Positions 1 through 7,681 of a stretch of 64,000 nt of DNA are shown piece by piece. The stretch comes from JANOMH01 sp031422295 (GTDB lineage: Bacteria; Pseudomonadota; Alphaproteobacteria; Rhodobacterales; Rhodobacteraceae), in assembly GCA_031422295.1 (NCBI GenBank), contig JANOQM010000073.1, positions 55,837-119,836 of the forward strand, in the 5' to 3' direction. Positions within the stretch are counted from its first letter, which is position 1. Every line of letters starts with the position of its first letter. The translations under genes and the position numbers were made by a program. Under the pieces are notes generated by a model. That model saw only the letters and a list, made by a program, of their open reading frames with translations. It was not told where the DNA came from and did not search any database.

Positions 1-203
1 TCGGCGGCATTTATTCGATCGAGTTTGATCTGGAGATTCGCAACGCCGAGACCGGTGCCGTGATCGAGGCTGCAAGATTCATCGAGGCCGATCTGAACGG
101 CCCCGGTGGATTGGCTGCGGTGGCGCTGGAACAGGCTGGCCAGACCGAAAAGGTCCGCGTCACCGATCACCTGACGTATGTGCTGCAACGCGAGTTATCC
201 TAA
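1..203 (+). CDS. C-terminal part of an unidentified protein (possibly DUF6778-like)
   Basis: An open frame enters from the left edge (first full codon at base 3) and ends at TAA 201-203, giving 66 residues. The visible part begins GGIYSIEFDLEIRNAETG and ends LTYVLQRELS, which reads as an alternating beta-strand pattern followed by an acidic helix. Codon use matches the neighbours, so it is probably real. It resembles the end of a Rhodobacterales lipoprotein family I remember as DUF6778, but that is recollection from a fragment, not a motif match. The next gene starts 64 bases downstream on the same strand. Confidence 0.6.
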   Translation, partial: GGIYSIEFDLEIRNAETGAVIEAARFIEADLNGPGGLAAVALEQAGQTEKVRVTDHLTYVLQRELS

Positions 204-267
204 CTGGCTGACGGCTAGCCCGTGACGCCACTGGCAACCGCCAATTGAAATCGATAGGGAGGGCGGC

Positions 268-1488
268 ATGAACATGTCGTCCCCTTTTTTCATGCCGCCA
301 TACCCGGTGGTTCGTCTGTCACCCAAGGCCGAGGCTCGCGCAGTGCGCCATGGCTTTCCATGGGTCTATGCCGGTGAACTTGTCTTGGATCGCCGCACCA
401 AAGCACTGCAGCCCGGTGCTTTAGCGGTGCTCGAGGATACCGAGCGGCAACCGATGGCCGTGGTGACCGTGAACCCTTTGTCCAAGATTGTCGCCCGCGT
501 GCTGGATACTGATCCCGCCGCGGTGATTGATCTGGACTGGTGCGTCGCCCGCATTACCCGCGCTTTGGCGTTGCGCAATCGCCTCTATCCTGACCCGTAT
601 TACCGGCTGGTTCATGCCGAGGCTGACGGCATGCCCGGCGTCGTTATCGACCGCTACGGCGATGTCGCGGTGATCCAACCCAATGCGGCTTGGGCCGAGG
701 TGCTGATCGGGGTTCTGACCGAGGCGTTGGTGCAGGTGACTGGTGTGACGACCGTGATTAAGAATGGGTCAGGCCGCAGCCGTGTGCTGGAAGGGTTGCC
801 CGAGGAAACCGTGCTGGTGCATGGCCCGGCCCCTGCCGGCCCTGTGCCCGTGCCGATGAATGGCGCGGTCTATATGGCCGATGTCATGGCTGGCCAAAAG
901 ACCGGCCTGTTTTATGACCAGCGCCCGAACCATGCGTTTGCAGCGTCGTTGGCGCGGGGTGGCCGGGTGCTGGATGTGTTCAGCCATGTCGGCGGTTTTG
1001 GCCTGGCCGCACTGGCCGGTGGGGCGGTGTCGGTGCTGGCGGTCGATGGGTCCGCCACAGCGCTGGAACTGGCACAGGCAGGGGCTGCCGCCATGTGGCG
1101 CGAGGCTGATCTGGCTATTCGGCAGGGCGATGCCTTTGACGTACTGACCGCCCTAGGTGTGGCGGGGGAGAAATTCGATCTGGTGGTCTGCGATCCACCA
1201 GCCTTTGCCCCCAGCAAACCAGCGCTCGAGGCTGGATTGCGGGCCTATGAACGGGTGGCCCGGTTGGCGGCCCCGCTGGTCGCGCCGGGTGGCGTGCTGG
1301 TGGTTTGTTCGTGTTCGCATGCCGCCGATTTGTCAAAGTTCCGGGGTGCTTCGTTGCGCGGGATTGGCCGGGCCGGACGGCAGGCGCAGATCCTGTTTAC
1401 CGGATTTGCCGGGCCGGACCATCCGCAGATGCCACAACTGGCCGAAAGCGGGTATCTTAAGGCCGTGTTTTTCCGGATGCTGGATTGA
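268..1488 (+). CDS. Class I SAM-dependent rRNA methyltransferase, RlmI-like (PUA domain)
   Basis: Predicted cytoplasmic 23S rRNA cytosine-C5 methyltransferase of the RlmI/COG1092 family, 406 residues. A PUA-like RNA-binding region covers about residues 13-85. A linker with YYRLVHAEADGMPG (111-124) is typical of the family. The Rossmann methyltransferase domain shows the SAM loop DVFSHVGGFG (236-245), the active-site CDPPAFAPSK (308-317) and the CSCSH motif (347-351) expected for C5 methylation. A good Shine-Dalgarno (aggGAGGG) lies just upstream of ATG 268. The stop TGA overlaps the TTG start of the PIN gene (TTGA), so the two are probably translationally coupled. The exact target base cannot be told from sequence. 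Confidence 0.88.
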   Translation: MNMSSPFFMPPYPVVRLSPKAEARAVRHGFPWVYAGELVLDRRTKALQPGALAVLEDTERQPMAVVTVNPLSKIVARVLDTDPAAVIDLDWCVARITRALALRNRLYPDPYYRLVHAEADGMPGVVIDRYGDVAVIQPNAAWAEVLIGVLTEALVQVTGVTTVIKNGSGRSRVLEGLPEETVLVHGPAPAGPVPVPMNGAVYMADVMAGQKTGLFYDQRPNHAFAASLARGGRVLDVFSHVGGFGLAALAGGAVSVLAVDGSATALELAQAGAAAMWREADLAIRQGDAFDVLTALGVAGEKFDLVVCDPPAFAPSKPALEAGLRAYERVARLAAPLVAPGGVLVVCSCSHAADLSKFRGASLRGIGRAGRQAQILFTGFAGPDHPQMPQLAESGYLKAVFFRMLD

Positions 1489-2033
1489 CCCAAATCCGGG
1501 TCGTCCTGGATGCCTGCGTGCTGTTTCCAACGGTGATGCGCGAGGTTCTGCTGGGCTGTGCCGCTGCTGGGCTGTTCGCGCCGCGCTGGTCGGCGCGGAT
1601 TCTTGAAGAATGGGCGCGGGCCACCGTGAAACTAGGCCCGGGGGCCGAAGTTTATGCGCGCGGCGAGATTGCGCTGTTGCGCGCCCGCTGGCCTGGGGCC
1701 GAAGTCGTTGTGCCTGACCACACCGACCTGTGGCTGCCGGACCCCGATGATATTCATGTGCTGGCCGCTGCCATTGCGGGCTATGCCGACCTGATCCTGA
1801 CCCTGAATGCCCGCGATTTTCCGCGCGATGTGTTGCGGGCCGAAGGGGTAGGGCGGACTGATCCGGACAGTTTTCTGTGTGATCTGTTCGCGCAAAGTCC
1901 GGCCCCGGTCAGGGCCGTGGTGTCCGATGTCGTGGCCGAAGCCTGCCGGTTGTCAGGTGCAGACTGGACCGTCCGGACCCTGCTGAAAAAGGCCAAACTG
2001 AACCGGCTGGCCAAAGCGTTAGAGCGGGTCTAA
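1485..2033 (+). CDS. PIN domain ribonuclease-like protein
   Basis: A 182-residue protein of the PIN_3 type. PIN domains are metal-dependent RNases with a cluster of acidic residues. Here D9 (VVLDACVLFP), E41/E42 (RILEEWARA), D88/D89 (DPDDIHVLAAA) and N108/D111 (LTLNARDF) fit that cluster. The start is TTG 1485, which overlaps the stop of the upstream methyltransferase gene by four bases. No antitoxin-sized gene flanks it, so a classical VapBC module is unlikely; a housekeeping RNA-processing role tied to the methyltransferase is an inference. It runs tail-to-tail into the M48 protease gene with a four-base overlap (2030-2033). Confidence 0.8.
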   Translation: MTQIRVVLDACVLFPTVMREVLLGCAAAGLFAPRWSARILEEWARATVKLGPGAEVYARGEIALLRARWPGAEVVVPDHTDLWLPDPDDIHVLAAAIAGYADLILTLNARDFPRDVLRAEGVGRTDPDSFLCDLFAQSPAPVRAVVSDVVAEACRLSGADWTVRTLLKKAKLNRLAKALERV

Positions 2034-2713
2034 CCCCGCGCCCATTTCGCCTCGTTCACCTCGATCGCGGCAATCCGTTCGGCGGTTTTGGGGTGGCTAA
2101 GCAGCCAGGCGGGCGCAGACCCGCTGGTCCCGGTCAGCGTGGACAGCTTGGTGAACAGGGATTTCTGCGGGGCGGTCCCGATCCCGGATTTGACCAGCAG
2201 GGCACTGGCATAGGCGTCCGCCTCGTATTCATCATTCCGCGACAGCCGGGCCGCGACAAGGCTGATGAGGGCGTTGGCAATCAGCGGGCCAACGCCGGGC
2301 AAAAACCGCCCGATCACCATGGCAATCGCCGTGCGCAGCGCGTTCTGGCCGGAAAAATCTATCATCCGGCGGCGCGAATGCCCCAGCGCCACATGACCCA
2401 TTTCATGCGCGATGACGGAAGCGATTTCTTCGGCAGACACTTCGCCCGCGCGGTATTTGTCGTGAAACCCACGGGTTATAAATATCCGGCCGTCTGGCGC
2501 AGCCAGGCCGTTGACCGGGGCCACCTCGTAAATATGCACCTTGATCCGGGGCAAGCCCAGACTGGCCGCCATCTGATCGGTCAGCCGTTTCAGGGTAGGA
2601 TCGGCCAGTTCGGTGGACTTTTCATCCAGTTCCCGGGCTGTCCGCCATGCCGAAAACCGATACAGCACATAGCCATACAAGGCTGCCAGCAGCAAAGGGG
2701 TCAGTTTTAACAT
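2030..2713 (-). CDS. M48 family zinc metalloprotease
   Basis: A 227-residue membrane-associated peptidase of the HtpX/Ste24 class. An N-terminal hydrophobic segment (residues 3-19) suggests a single membrane anchor. The zinc motif HEMGH is at 103-107 and the third ligand Glu164 lies in EYEADAYA. A Gly/Ile-rich stretch (about 127-157) after the zinc helix may be a second membrane hairpin. ATG 2713 is preceded closely by AAGGG. The family degrades misfolded membrane or periplasmic proteins; the specific substrate is unknown. The gene is alone on its strand and converges on the PIN gene. Confidence 0.87.
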   Translation of the reverse strand: MLKLTPLLLAALYGYVLYRFSAWRTARELDEKSTELADPTLKRLTDQMAASLGLPRIKVHIYEVAPVNGLAAPDGRIFITRGFHDKYRAGEVSAEEIASVIAHEMGHVALGHSRRRMIDFSGQNALRTAIAMVIGRFLPGVGPLIANALISLVAARLSRNDEYEADAYASALLVKSGIGTAPQKSLFTKLSTLTGTSGSAPAWLLSHPKTAERIAAIEVNEAKWARG

Positions 2714-2775
2714 ACCCTTAAGATGGGCGCAGATGTGTCAAAGGAAAAGCCGCTATTCACAATTTTTCGTGCCCG

Positions 2776-3957
2776 TCACCGCAGTGCCTTGATCGCCAGA
2801 CCGATCCCATCCAGCGTCATCGGAAACATTCGTTCGGGGAACAAGCTCTGGATCAGCCGGATTGACTGGGCATGGGCCCAAAACCGTTCCGGCGTTGGGT
2901 TCAGCCAGATATGGGCGGGCCAATGCTGGCAGGCGCGCGACAGCCAAGTTTGACCACTTTCGGCATTCCAATGCTCATTGGCCCCGCCCGGATGGCTGAT
3001 TTCATAGGGTGACATCGTCGCATCACCGACAAAGATGCATTTGTAATCAGCGCCATAGGTGCGCAGCACATCGGCGGTCAGGGTCTGCGCATCCCAGCGG
3101 CGGGCGTTATTGCGCCACACACCTTCATACAAGCAATTGTGGAAGTAAAAGAATTCCAGATGCTTGATTTCCGATTTGGCGGCGGAAAACAGCTCCTCAA
3201 CCGCGCGGACATAGGCATCCATCGACCCGCCGACATCCAAAAACAGCAGCACCTTGACTGCGTTGCGCCGTTCAGGCCGGGTTTGCACATCCAGATAGCC
3301 GTTTTGTGCCGTGGCGCGGATGGTCCCGTCCAGATCCAACTCGTCTGCCGCCCCGTCGCGTACCCAGCGGCGCAGGCGTTTCAGGGCCACCTTGATATTG
3401 CGGGTGCCCAGTTCGACGCTGTCATCCAGATCGCGAAATTCGCGTTTGTCCCAGACTTTGACCGCCTTTTGATGGCGGCTTTCGGATTGTCCTATCCGCA
3501 CCCCTTCGGGATTATATCCGTAAGCACCGAACGGCGATGTGCCCGCCGTGCCGATCCATTTGGACCCACCCTGATGGCGGTCCTGCTGGTCAGCTAACCG
3601 GTCGCGCAGGGTTTGCATCAGTGTGTCGAACCCACCCAAAGCCGCAATTTCGGCCTGTTCGGCGGGGGTCAGGTGTTTTTCGGCCAGCCGGGTCAACCAG
3701 TCAGCGGGCAGGTCCAGCGCGTCCAGCACCTGATCGGCAGTCAGGGTTTCCAGTCCTTTAAAAGCCCGCGCAAAAGCCTGATCAAAGCGGTCAATGTGAC
3801 GTTCGTCTTTGACCAAGGTGGTGCGGGCGAGGTAATAGAACCCCTCGGGGTCATAGGTCACCAGACCGGTCGCCATCGCCTCAAGGAAAGTCAGATATTC
3901 GCGCAGACTGACCGGAACCCCACCCGCGCGCAACGCATCAAGCAAGGGCAGGAACAC
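2776..3957 (-). CDS. VWA domain protein, CoxE-like
   Basis: A protein of about 393 residues of the CoxE/VWA type that works with MoxR AAA+ ATPases in metallocentre or complex assembly. The MIDAS-like motif LFLDVGGSMD sits near residue 240, and VGDATMSP supplies further metal-site residues. I take GTG 3957 as the start because the product then begins MFLPLLDALRAGG, as relatives do, and because the 28 residues upstream in frame overlap the small membrane-protein gene at 3963-4133 and look non-coding. It is the last gene of a minus-strand group that begins with a MoxR ATPase at 7059, and it probably acts with that ATPase. Confidence 0.88.
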   Translation of the reverse strand: MFLPLLDALRAGGVPVSLREYLTFLEAMATGLVTYDPEGFYYLARTTLVKDERHIDRFDQAFARAFKGLETLTADQVLDALDLPADWLTRLAEKHLTPAEQAEIAALGGFDTLMQTLRDRLADQQDRHQGGSKWIGTAGTSPFGAYGYNPEGVRIGQSESRHQKAVKVWDKREFRDLDDSVELGTRNIKVALKRLRRWVRDGAADELDLDGTIRATAQNGYLDVQTRPERRNAVKVLLFLDVGGSMDAYVRAVEELFSAAKSEIKHLEFFYFHNCLYEGVWRNNARRWDAQTLTADVLRTYGADYKCIFVGDATMSPYEISHPGGANEHWNAESGQTWLSRACQHWPAHIWLNPTPERFWAHAQSIRLIQSLFPERMFPMTLDGIGLAIKALR

Positions 3958-3962
3958 GTCGG

Positions 3963-4133
3963 CTAGACCGCGCTTCGCAGCATGAACACCAGAATAAATG
4001 TGCCGATAATGCCGAAAATCAGGGCGAATGCGCTGCCCCATTGCAGCATATCCAGCATTTTGCCGCCGCGCATCCGTGCGCGCACCGCCCCCACCAGCGC
4101 CCCAAGGACGAGCCCGCCAACTGGATAAATCAT
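3963..4133 (-). CDS. Small membrane protein, 56 residues
   Basis: A short gene reading MIYPVGGLVLGALVGAVRAR at its N-terminus, then a basic RMRGGKMLD loop and a second hydrophobic segment (about residues 34-52) ending MLRSAV. Two membrane helices joined by a basic loop are predicted. ATG 4133 lies 6 bases after the stop of the DUF2927 gene (4140), and its TAG (3963-3965) ends 5 bases before the GTG of the VWA gene, so it is tightly packed in the same transcript. Similar tiny proteins in Rhodobacterales are sometimes labelled apolipoprotein acyltransferase, which the size does not support. Function unknown. Confidence 0.72.
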   Translation of the reverse strand: MIYPVGGLVLGALVGAVRARMRGGKMLDMLQWGSAFALIFGIIGTFILVFMLRSAV

Positions 4134-4139
4134 GTGCCC

Positions 4140-5498
4140 TTAGCCTTCATTCAGCGGGTTCAGATCTGCAATTTCACGCAGCCGCGCCCGTACATTGCGG
4201 TCAGACCCAAATCCGTATCGCGCCCATCCCAGACTGTCCAGCCGCAGTGCTGCGGCCTGTTCACGCAGGCCCTGCATCGCCAACCCCTCAGCTTTGAACA
4301 TCATTAATGTCGCCAAAAGCGACGCGTTCTGCGCCCGTGTGGCAATAGGTATGGCAAAATCTGCCAGCCCGACTGTGGTTGTAGCATCGCCTGCGCTCAG
4401 TGAAAAAGCAGCCAGTTGCACGGCAACGGTTGCGGCGTGCAGTTGCGTGTCAGACGCGCCCAGATAGGTCTGATAGCTTTCGTTGAACGCTGCCAGCGCC
4501 TGATCCGGATCATACCCGACCTGCAGCCGGCCATAGGCATAAAACGCAAAGCCCCGGCGCGGGCCGGTCCAGCCAAAATTTTGGGTCAGATTGATTGCAC
4601 GCTCTGCGGCAATCCGCCTGCGTGCGGCGGTTGTTGTGCCAGACAAAGCGGTTTCCACAGCGTCAATCCAATCGCGCGATGTGTCTAACTGCAGGTATTG
4701 ACCAGCATATTCGCCACCCGGGTTCAGCCGGGCCAGCAGCGCAGGTAACCGCGCTGCAACCTCGCCCCGGCGCATGCCGTTGCGCAGTTCGGGCGCATAA
4801 TAGGTCCGCAGGATCAGCATATCGAACCCGGTTAGGACTGCATGGATATTGTCATCGTTGAAAACCGAATCCGGCAGGCGGTAAAGATCATTCAGCGGAC
4901 CCAGCGCCTGAGCGAGTTCCTCGTGCATACAATCGCGCATTTCTTGTGGGGCTGTATCGGTCGGCATGAAAATCGCGGCCTGGTCACGGCGGTCCAGCGT
5001 GGTCCAGTCAACGCGCGGGGTATGCCGCACTTGTTTGAATTCATCCCAACTGGATACCCGCGGCACGACAAAGCAGGCGGCCCGGGGCACGGCGCGTTGT
5101 AATTCGTCGCGGCTGATCCCTTGTATCGTAATGTTTGCCTCGGGCGCGCCGGTCAGGAAAATGTCGATCCCCGCCTCATTGCGCAGTCTGTCGATCAGTT
5201 GCCGCAGGTCCTGCACCAAAGTGGGTGGCACATTGCCGTTGAGCCGCACTGAAATTGGCCCCTCGAACCGGGTCATAGCAGGGATGACCCGGCCACTTTC
5301 CATCATGAACGACAGGTCGAGAAAATCCTGCGCAATTTCGCCATTTGGCCGGGTCGTGCCAAAGGCATTGACGGCGGCAAAGCTGCGCATTGGCGGCAGC
5401 GTTTCGCTGATCGGCAAGGCACGGCTCGGCGGCGCCTCGCGTTGGAGCGGCGCGCAGGAACTGAGAACTGACAGAGCGATGACAGCAAGGCGTCTCAA
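4140..5498 (-). CDS. DUF2927 domain lipoprotein
   Basis: A 452-residue predicted lipoprotein. The N-terminus has a short hydrophobic signal ending VLSSC with Cys15 as the lipidation site. A DUF2927 region covers roughly residues 55-250, with TTRPNGEIAQDFLDLSF near its start and MHEELAQALGPLNDLYRLPDSV near its end. The rest is helical and Ala-rich. The start is TTG 5498, preceded by an AGGGGCGG ribosome binding site; no better ATG lies inside the signal. It belongs to the minus-strand group MoxR-GNAT-DUF2927-small membrane protein-VWA, although 284 bases separate it from the GNAT gene, so it may have its own promoter. Biochemical function unknown. Confidence 0.82.
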   Translation of the reverse strand: MRRLAVIALSVLSSCAPLQREAPPSRALPISETLPPMRSFAAVNAFGTTRPNGEIAQDFLDLSFMMESGRVIPAMTRFEGPISVRLNGNVPPTLVQDLRQLIDRLRNEAGIDIFLTGAPEANITIQGISRDELQRAVPRAACFVVPRVSSWDEFKQVRHTPRVDWTTLDRRDQAAIFMPTDTAPQEMRDCMHEELAQALGPLNDLYRLPDSVFNDDNIHAVLTGFDMLILRTYYAPELRNGMRRGEVAARLPALLARLNPGGEYAGQYLQLDTSRDWIDAVETALSGTTTAARRRIAAERAINLTQNFGWTGPRRGFAFYAYGRLQVGYDPDQALAAFNESYQTYLGASDTQLHAATVAVQLAAFSLSAGDATTTVGLADFAIPIATRAQNASLLATLMMFKAEGLAMQGLREQAAALRLDSLGWARYGFGSDRNVRARLREIADLNPLNEG

Positions 5499-5782
5499 CT
5501 GATCCGCCCCTGTGGTCCGGGCATGTTAAACAGGGCCAAAAGTACGCTCCTAAAAACTATCCTGTCCACGCATGACGGCGGAATGGGGTTGGTCTACGGG
5601 CAATTCAAGGCATTGCCGTGGCGCCGGGATGCGCCCGTTGATCTGGGGACAAGTTTGGGGATAAATCACCCGCATAGCGCTGGGGCGGGGCAGATTTTGG
5701 ACAAGCGTGGCCGCAGGGACTCAGGCGACTAGTGTGAGATCAGTATCGACCCGCAAGATGTTGATTTTGCAGGTCACAATCG
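5499..5782. other. Non-coding gap between GNAT and DUF2927 genes
   Basis: This 284-base stretch holds no convincing gene. A 69-codon frame on the plus strand (5523-5732) shows no recognisable motif and poor codon use. The gap probably carries the promoter for the DUF2927 lipoprotein gene. I see no strong hairpin or repeat in it. Confidence 0.5.
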
Positions 5783-6226
5783 TCATCCCCGTTTGTATTT
5801 CACAAACGGCGTCAGTGTTGCGATCCGGTCATACAGCTGCCGGGCAGTAGTGTTGTCGTTCTGTGTCATCCAATACACCGACGCCGCCCCCTGGGCATCG
5901 GCGGCCGCATAAACCGCCTCGATCAGCTTGCGGCCAATGCCCTGCCCGCGCACTGCGGGGTCGGCATACAGGTCTTGCAAATAGCAAGTATTGGCCACCG
6001 ACCAGCCGTGCCGATGATAGACATAATGGGTCAGGCCCACAAGTTTTCCATCCAGTTCGGCGACCAGCCCGTGAAAATCCTGCGGGTCATCGCCCAGCAG
6101 CCGGGTGAAGTGGGTCTGATAAATTTCTTCGGGCAGAACCGTGTCGTAAAACGCCAGATAAGCGGTCCACAGGCGGTGCCATCCGGCATGGTCAGCAGCG
6201 GTCAGCGGGCGGATAATCAGGCTCAT
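5783..6226 (-). CDS. GNAT family N-acetyltransferase
   Basis: A 147-residue acetyl-CoA-dependent N-acyltransferase. The conserved motif A is visible as LYADPAVRGQGIGRKLIEAV (about residues 90-109), with the Q/RxxGxG/A acetyl-CoA loop as RGQGIG, followed by motif B (MTQNDNTTARQLYDR). The start codon overlaps the stop of the MoxR gene in a TGATG arrangement at 6226, showing translational coupling. The substrate cannot be inferred; the family includes amino-acid, polyamine and protein acetylases. Confidence 0.87.
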   Translation of the reverse strand: MSLIIRPLTAADHAGWHRLWTAYLAFYDTVLPEEIYQTHFTRLLGDDPQDFHGLVAELDGKLVGLTHYVYHRHGWSVANTCYLQDLYADPAVRGQGIGRKLIEAVYAAADAQGAASVYWMTQNDNTTARQLYDRIATLTPFVKYKRG

Positions 6227-7059
6227 CAGCGTTGTCCCCGGGCGATAAAGGCAAGTCGTTCAAACAGATGCACATCCTGTTCGGTTTTAAGAAGCGCGCC
6301 ATGTAGTCTGGGCAAGGGCGTGGGGCCGCGCAAATCCTCGGGCTGTAAATCCTCGGCCAATAACAGCTTCAGCCAATCCAGCACTTCGCTGGTGGACGGC
6401 TTTTTCTTTAATCCCGGTGTGTCACGCAGGGTGTAAAACTGGGTCAGGGCTGTGGTCAGCAGGGCCTCTTTGATCCCCGGATGATGCACTTCGACGATAC
6501 GTCTGAGGGTCTCGATGTCGGGAAACCGGATGTAATGGAAAAAGCAGCGGCGCAGGAACGCGTCGGGCAGTTCCTTTTCATTGTTGGACGTGATGACGAC
6601 AACGGGGCGATGCAAAGCGCGAACGGTCGCGCCAGTCTCGTAAACGTGAAACTCCATTCGATCTAATTCTTGCAACAGATCGTTCGGAAACTCGATATCG
6701 GCCTTGTCGACTTCGTCAATCAGCAGAACGACGCGGGTGGGTGCGGTAAAGGCCTGCCACAGCTTGCCCTGCCGGATGTAGTTGCGCACATCGTTGACCC
6801 GCGCATCACCCAACTGACTGTCGCGCAACCGGCTGACCGCATCATACTCATAAAGCCCCTGTTGCGCCTTAGTCGTTGATTTCACATGCCATTCAATGAT
6901 TGGCAGGTCCAACGACAACGCCACTTGCCGGGCCAGTTCAGTCTTGCCCGTGCCCGGCTCTCCCTTGACCAGCAAGGGCCGTTGCAGGGTCACGGCGGCA
7001 TTGACTGCAATGGCCAGATCATCGGTCGCAATATAGCTGGCTGTGCCGGTGAAGTGCAT
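6226..7059 (-). CDS. MoxR-type AAA+ ATPase
   Basis: A 277-residue cytoplasmic AAA+ ATPase. Walker A is GEPGTGKTE (about residues 34-42), Walker B is VVLLIDEVDKAD (about 109-120), sensor 1 is VVVITSNNEKELPDAFLRRC (about 153-172). MoxR proteins act as chaperones with VWA-domain partners in assembling metal enzymes or complexes. The CoxE-type VWA gene five positions downstream on the same strand is the likely partner. It is the first gene of the minus-strand group and is divergent from dksA, with about 200 bases of shared upstream region. Confidence 0.92.
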   Translation of the reverse strand: MHFTGTASYIATDDLAIAVNAAVTLQRPLLVKGEPGTGKTELARQVALSLDLPIIEWHVKSTTKAQQGLYEYDAVSRLRDSQLGDARVNDVRNYIRQGKLWQAFTAPTRVVLLIDEVDKADIEFPNDLLQELDRMEFHVYETGATVRALHRPVVVITSNNEKELPDAFLRRCFFHYIRFPDIETLRRIVEVHHPGIKEALLTTALTQFYTLRDTPGLKKKPSTSEVLDWLKLLLAEDLQPEDLRGPTPLPRLHGALLKTEQDVHLFERLAFIARGQR

Positions 7060-7257
7060 GAAACGGCTGATCCTTTTTAGCGCTTTCGCCGTGCGACTCT
7101 ACCATCTTGGCCGGGGGCCGCAATGTGGCAATCTGGGGCCAGAATCGGGGGTGACATGGCAAAATCAAAGGAGTAGAGGAACCGCAGCCAACAGGGGGTA
7201 AGCCGGATGACTGGTAACCTGGAATTGCCAGCTTTCGGACATGCGAGGGGAGCAGAG

Positions 7258-7680
7258 ATGAAAGCCGAGGTTTTCTTGCCGGATGATTATCGTCCGGCTG
7301 ACGGCGAGACGTTCATGAACGATTTGCAGCTGGAATATTTTCGGCGCAAGTTGATCAACTGGAAGGCCGATCTGATGTCGGACAGCCGCGATACCGTGGC
7401 CGGGATGAAGGATCAGACACGCAATATCCCCGACATTGCCGACCGCGCATCCGAAGAAACCGACCGTGCGCTGGAGCTGCGCACGCGGGACAGGCAGCGT
7501 AAGCTGGTCAGCAAAATCGATGCCGCCTTGCGCCGCATCGACGAGGGTGAATTCGGGTATTGCGAGATTACCGGCGAGCCGATTTCCCTGAAACGTCTGG
7601 ATGCCCGCCCGATTGCGACCATGAGCCTTGAGGCGCAGGAACGGCACGAGCGCCGCGAAAAGGTGCATCGCGACGACTGA
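7258..7680 (+). CDS. dksA: RNA polymerase-binding transcription factor DksA
   Basis: Secondary-channel regulator of RNA polymerase that works with ppGpp in the stringent response. ATG 7258 is chosen because AGGGGAG lies just upstream and the product then has 140 residues, close to E. coli DksA; an in-frame start at 7207 would add 17 poorly conserved residues. The coiled-coil tip residues D-x-x-D-x-A are kept (PDIADRASEE). The globular zinc-finger region reads FGYCEITGEPISLKRLDARP, so only one of the four classical cysteines remains. To my knowledge this is known for Rhodobacter-type DksA and is not a frameshift, since the flanking sequence is conserved and in frame. Confidence 0.93.
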   Translation: MKAEVFLPDDYRPADGETFMNDLQLEYFRRKLINWKADLMSDSRDTVAGMKDQTRNIPDIADRASEETDRALELRTRDRQRKLVSKIDAALRRIDEGEFGYCEITGEPISLKRLDARPIATMSLEAQERHERREKVHRDD

Positions 7681-7681
7681 T

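Noticed and set aside
1485..2033. PIN gene as the toxin of a VapBC pair
   Set aside because: The upstream partner is a 406-residue methyltransferase and no small antitoxin-like gene is adjacent.
5523..5732. A 69-codon frame in the GNAT-DUF2927 gap
   Set aside because: No motif, weak codon bias and no ribosome binding site.
7258..7680. Frameshift or sequencing error in the DksA zinc finger
   Set aside because: The sequence around the missing cysteines stays in frame and conserved (RLDARP, EAQERHERRE), so substitution is the simpler reading.
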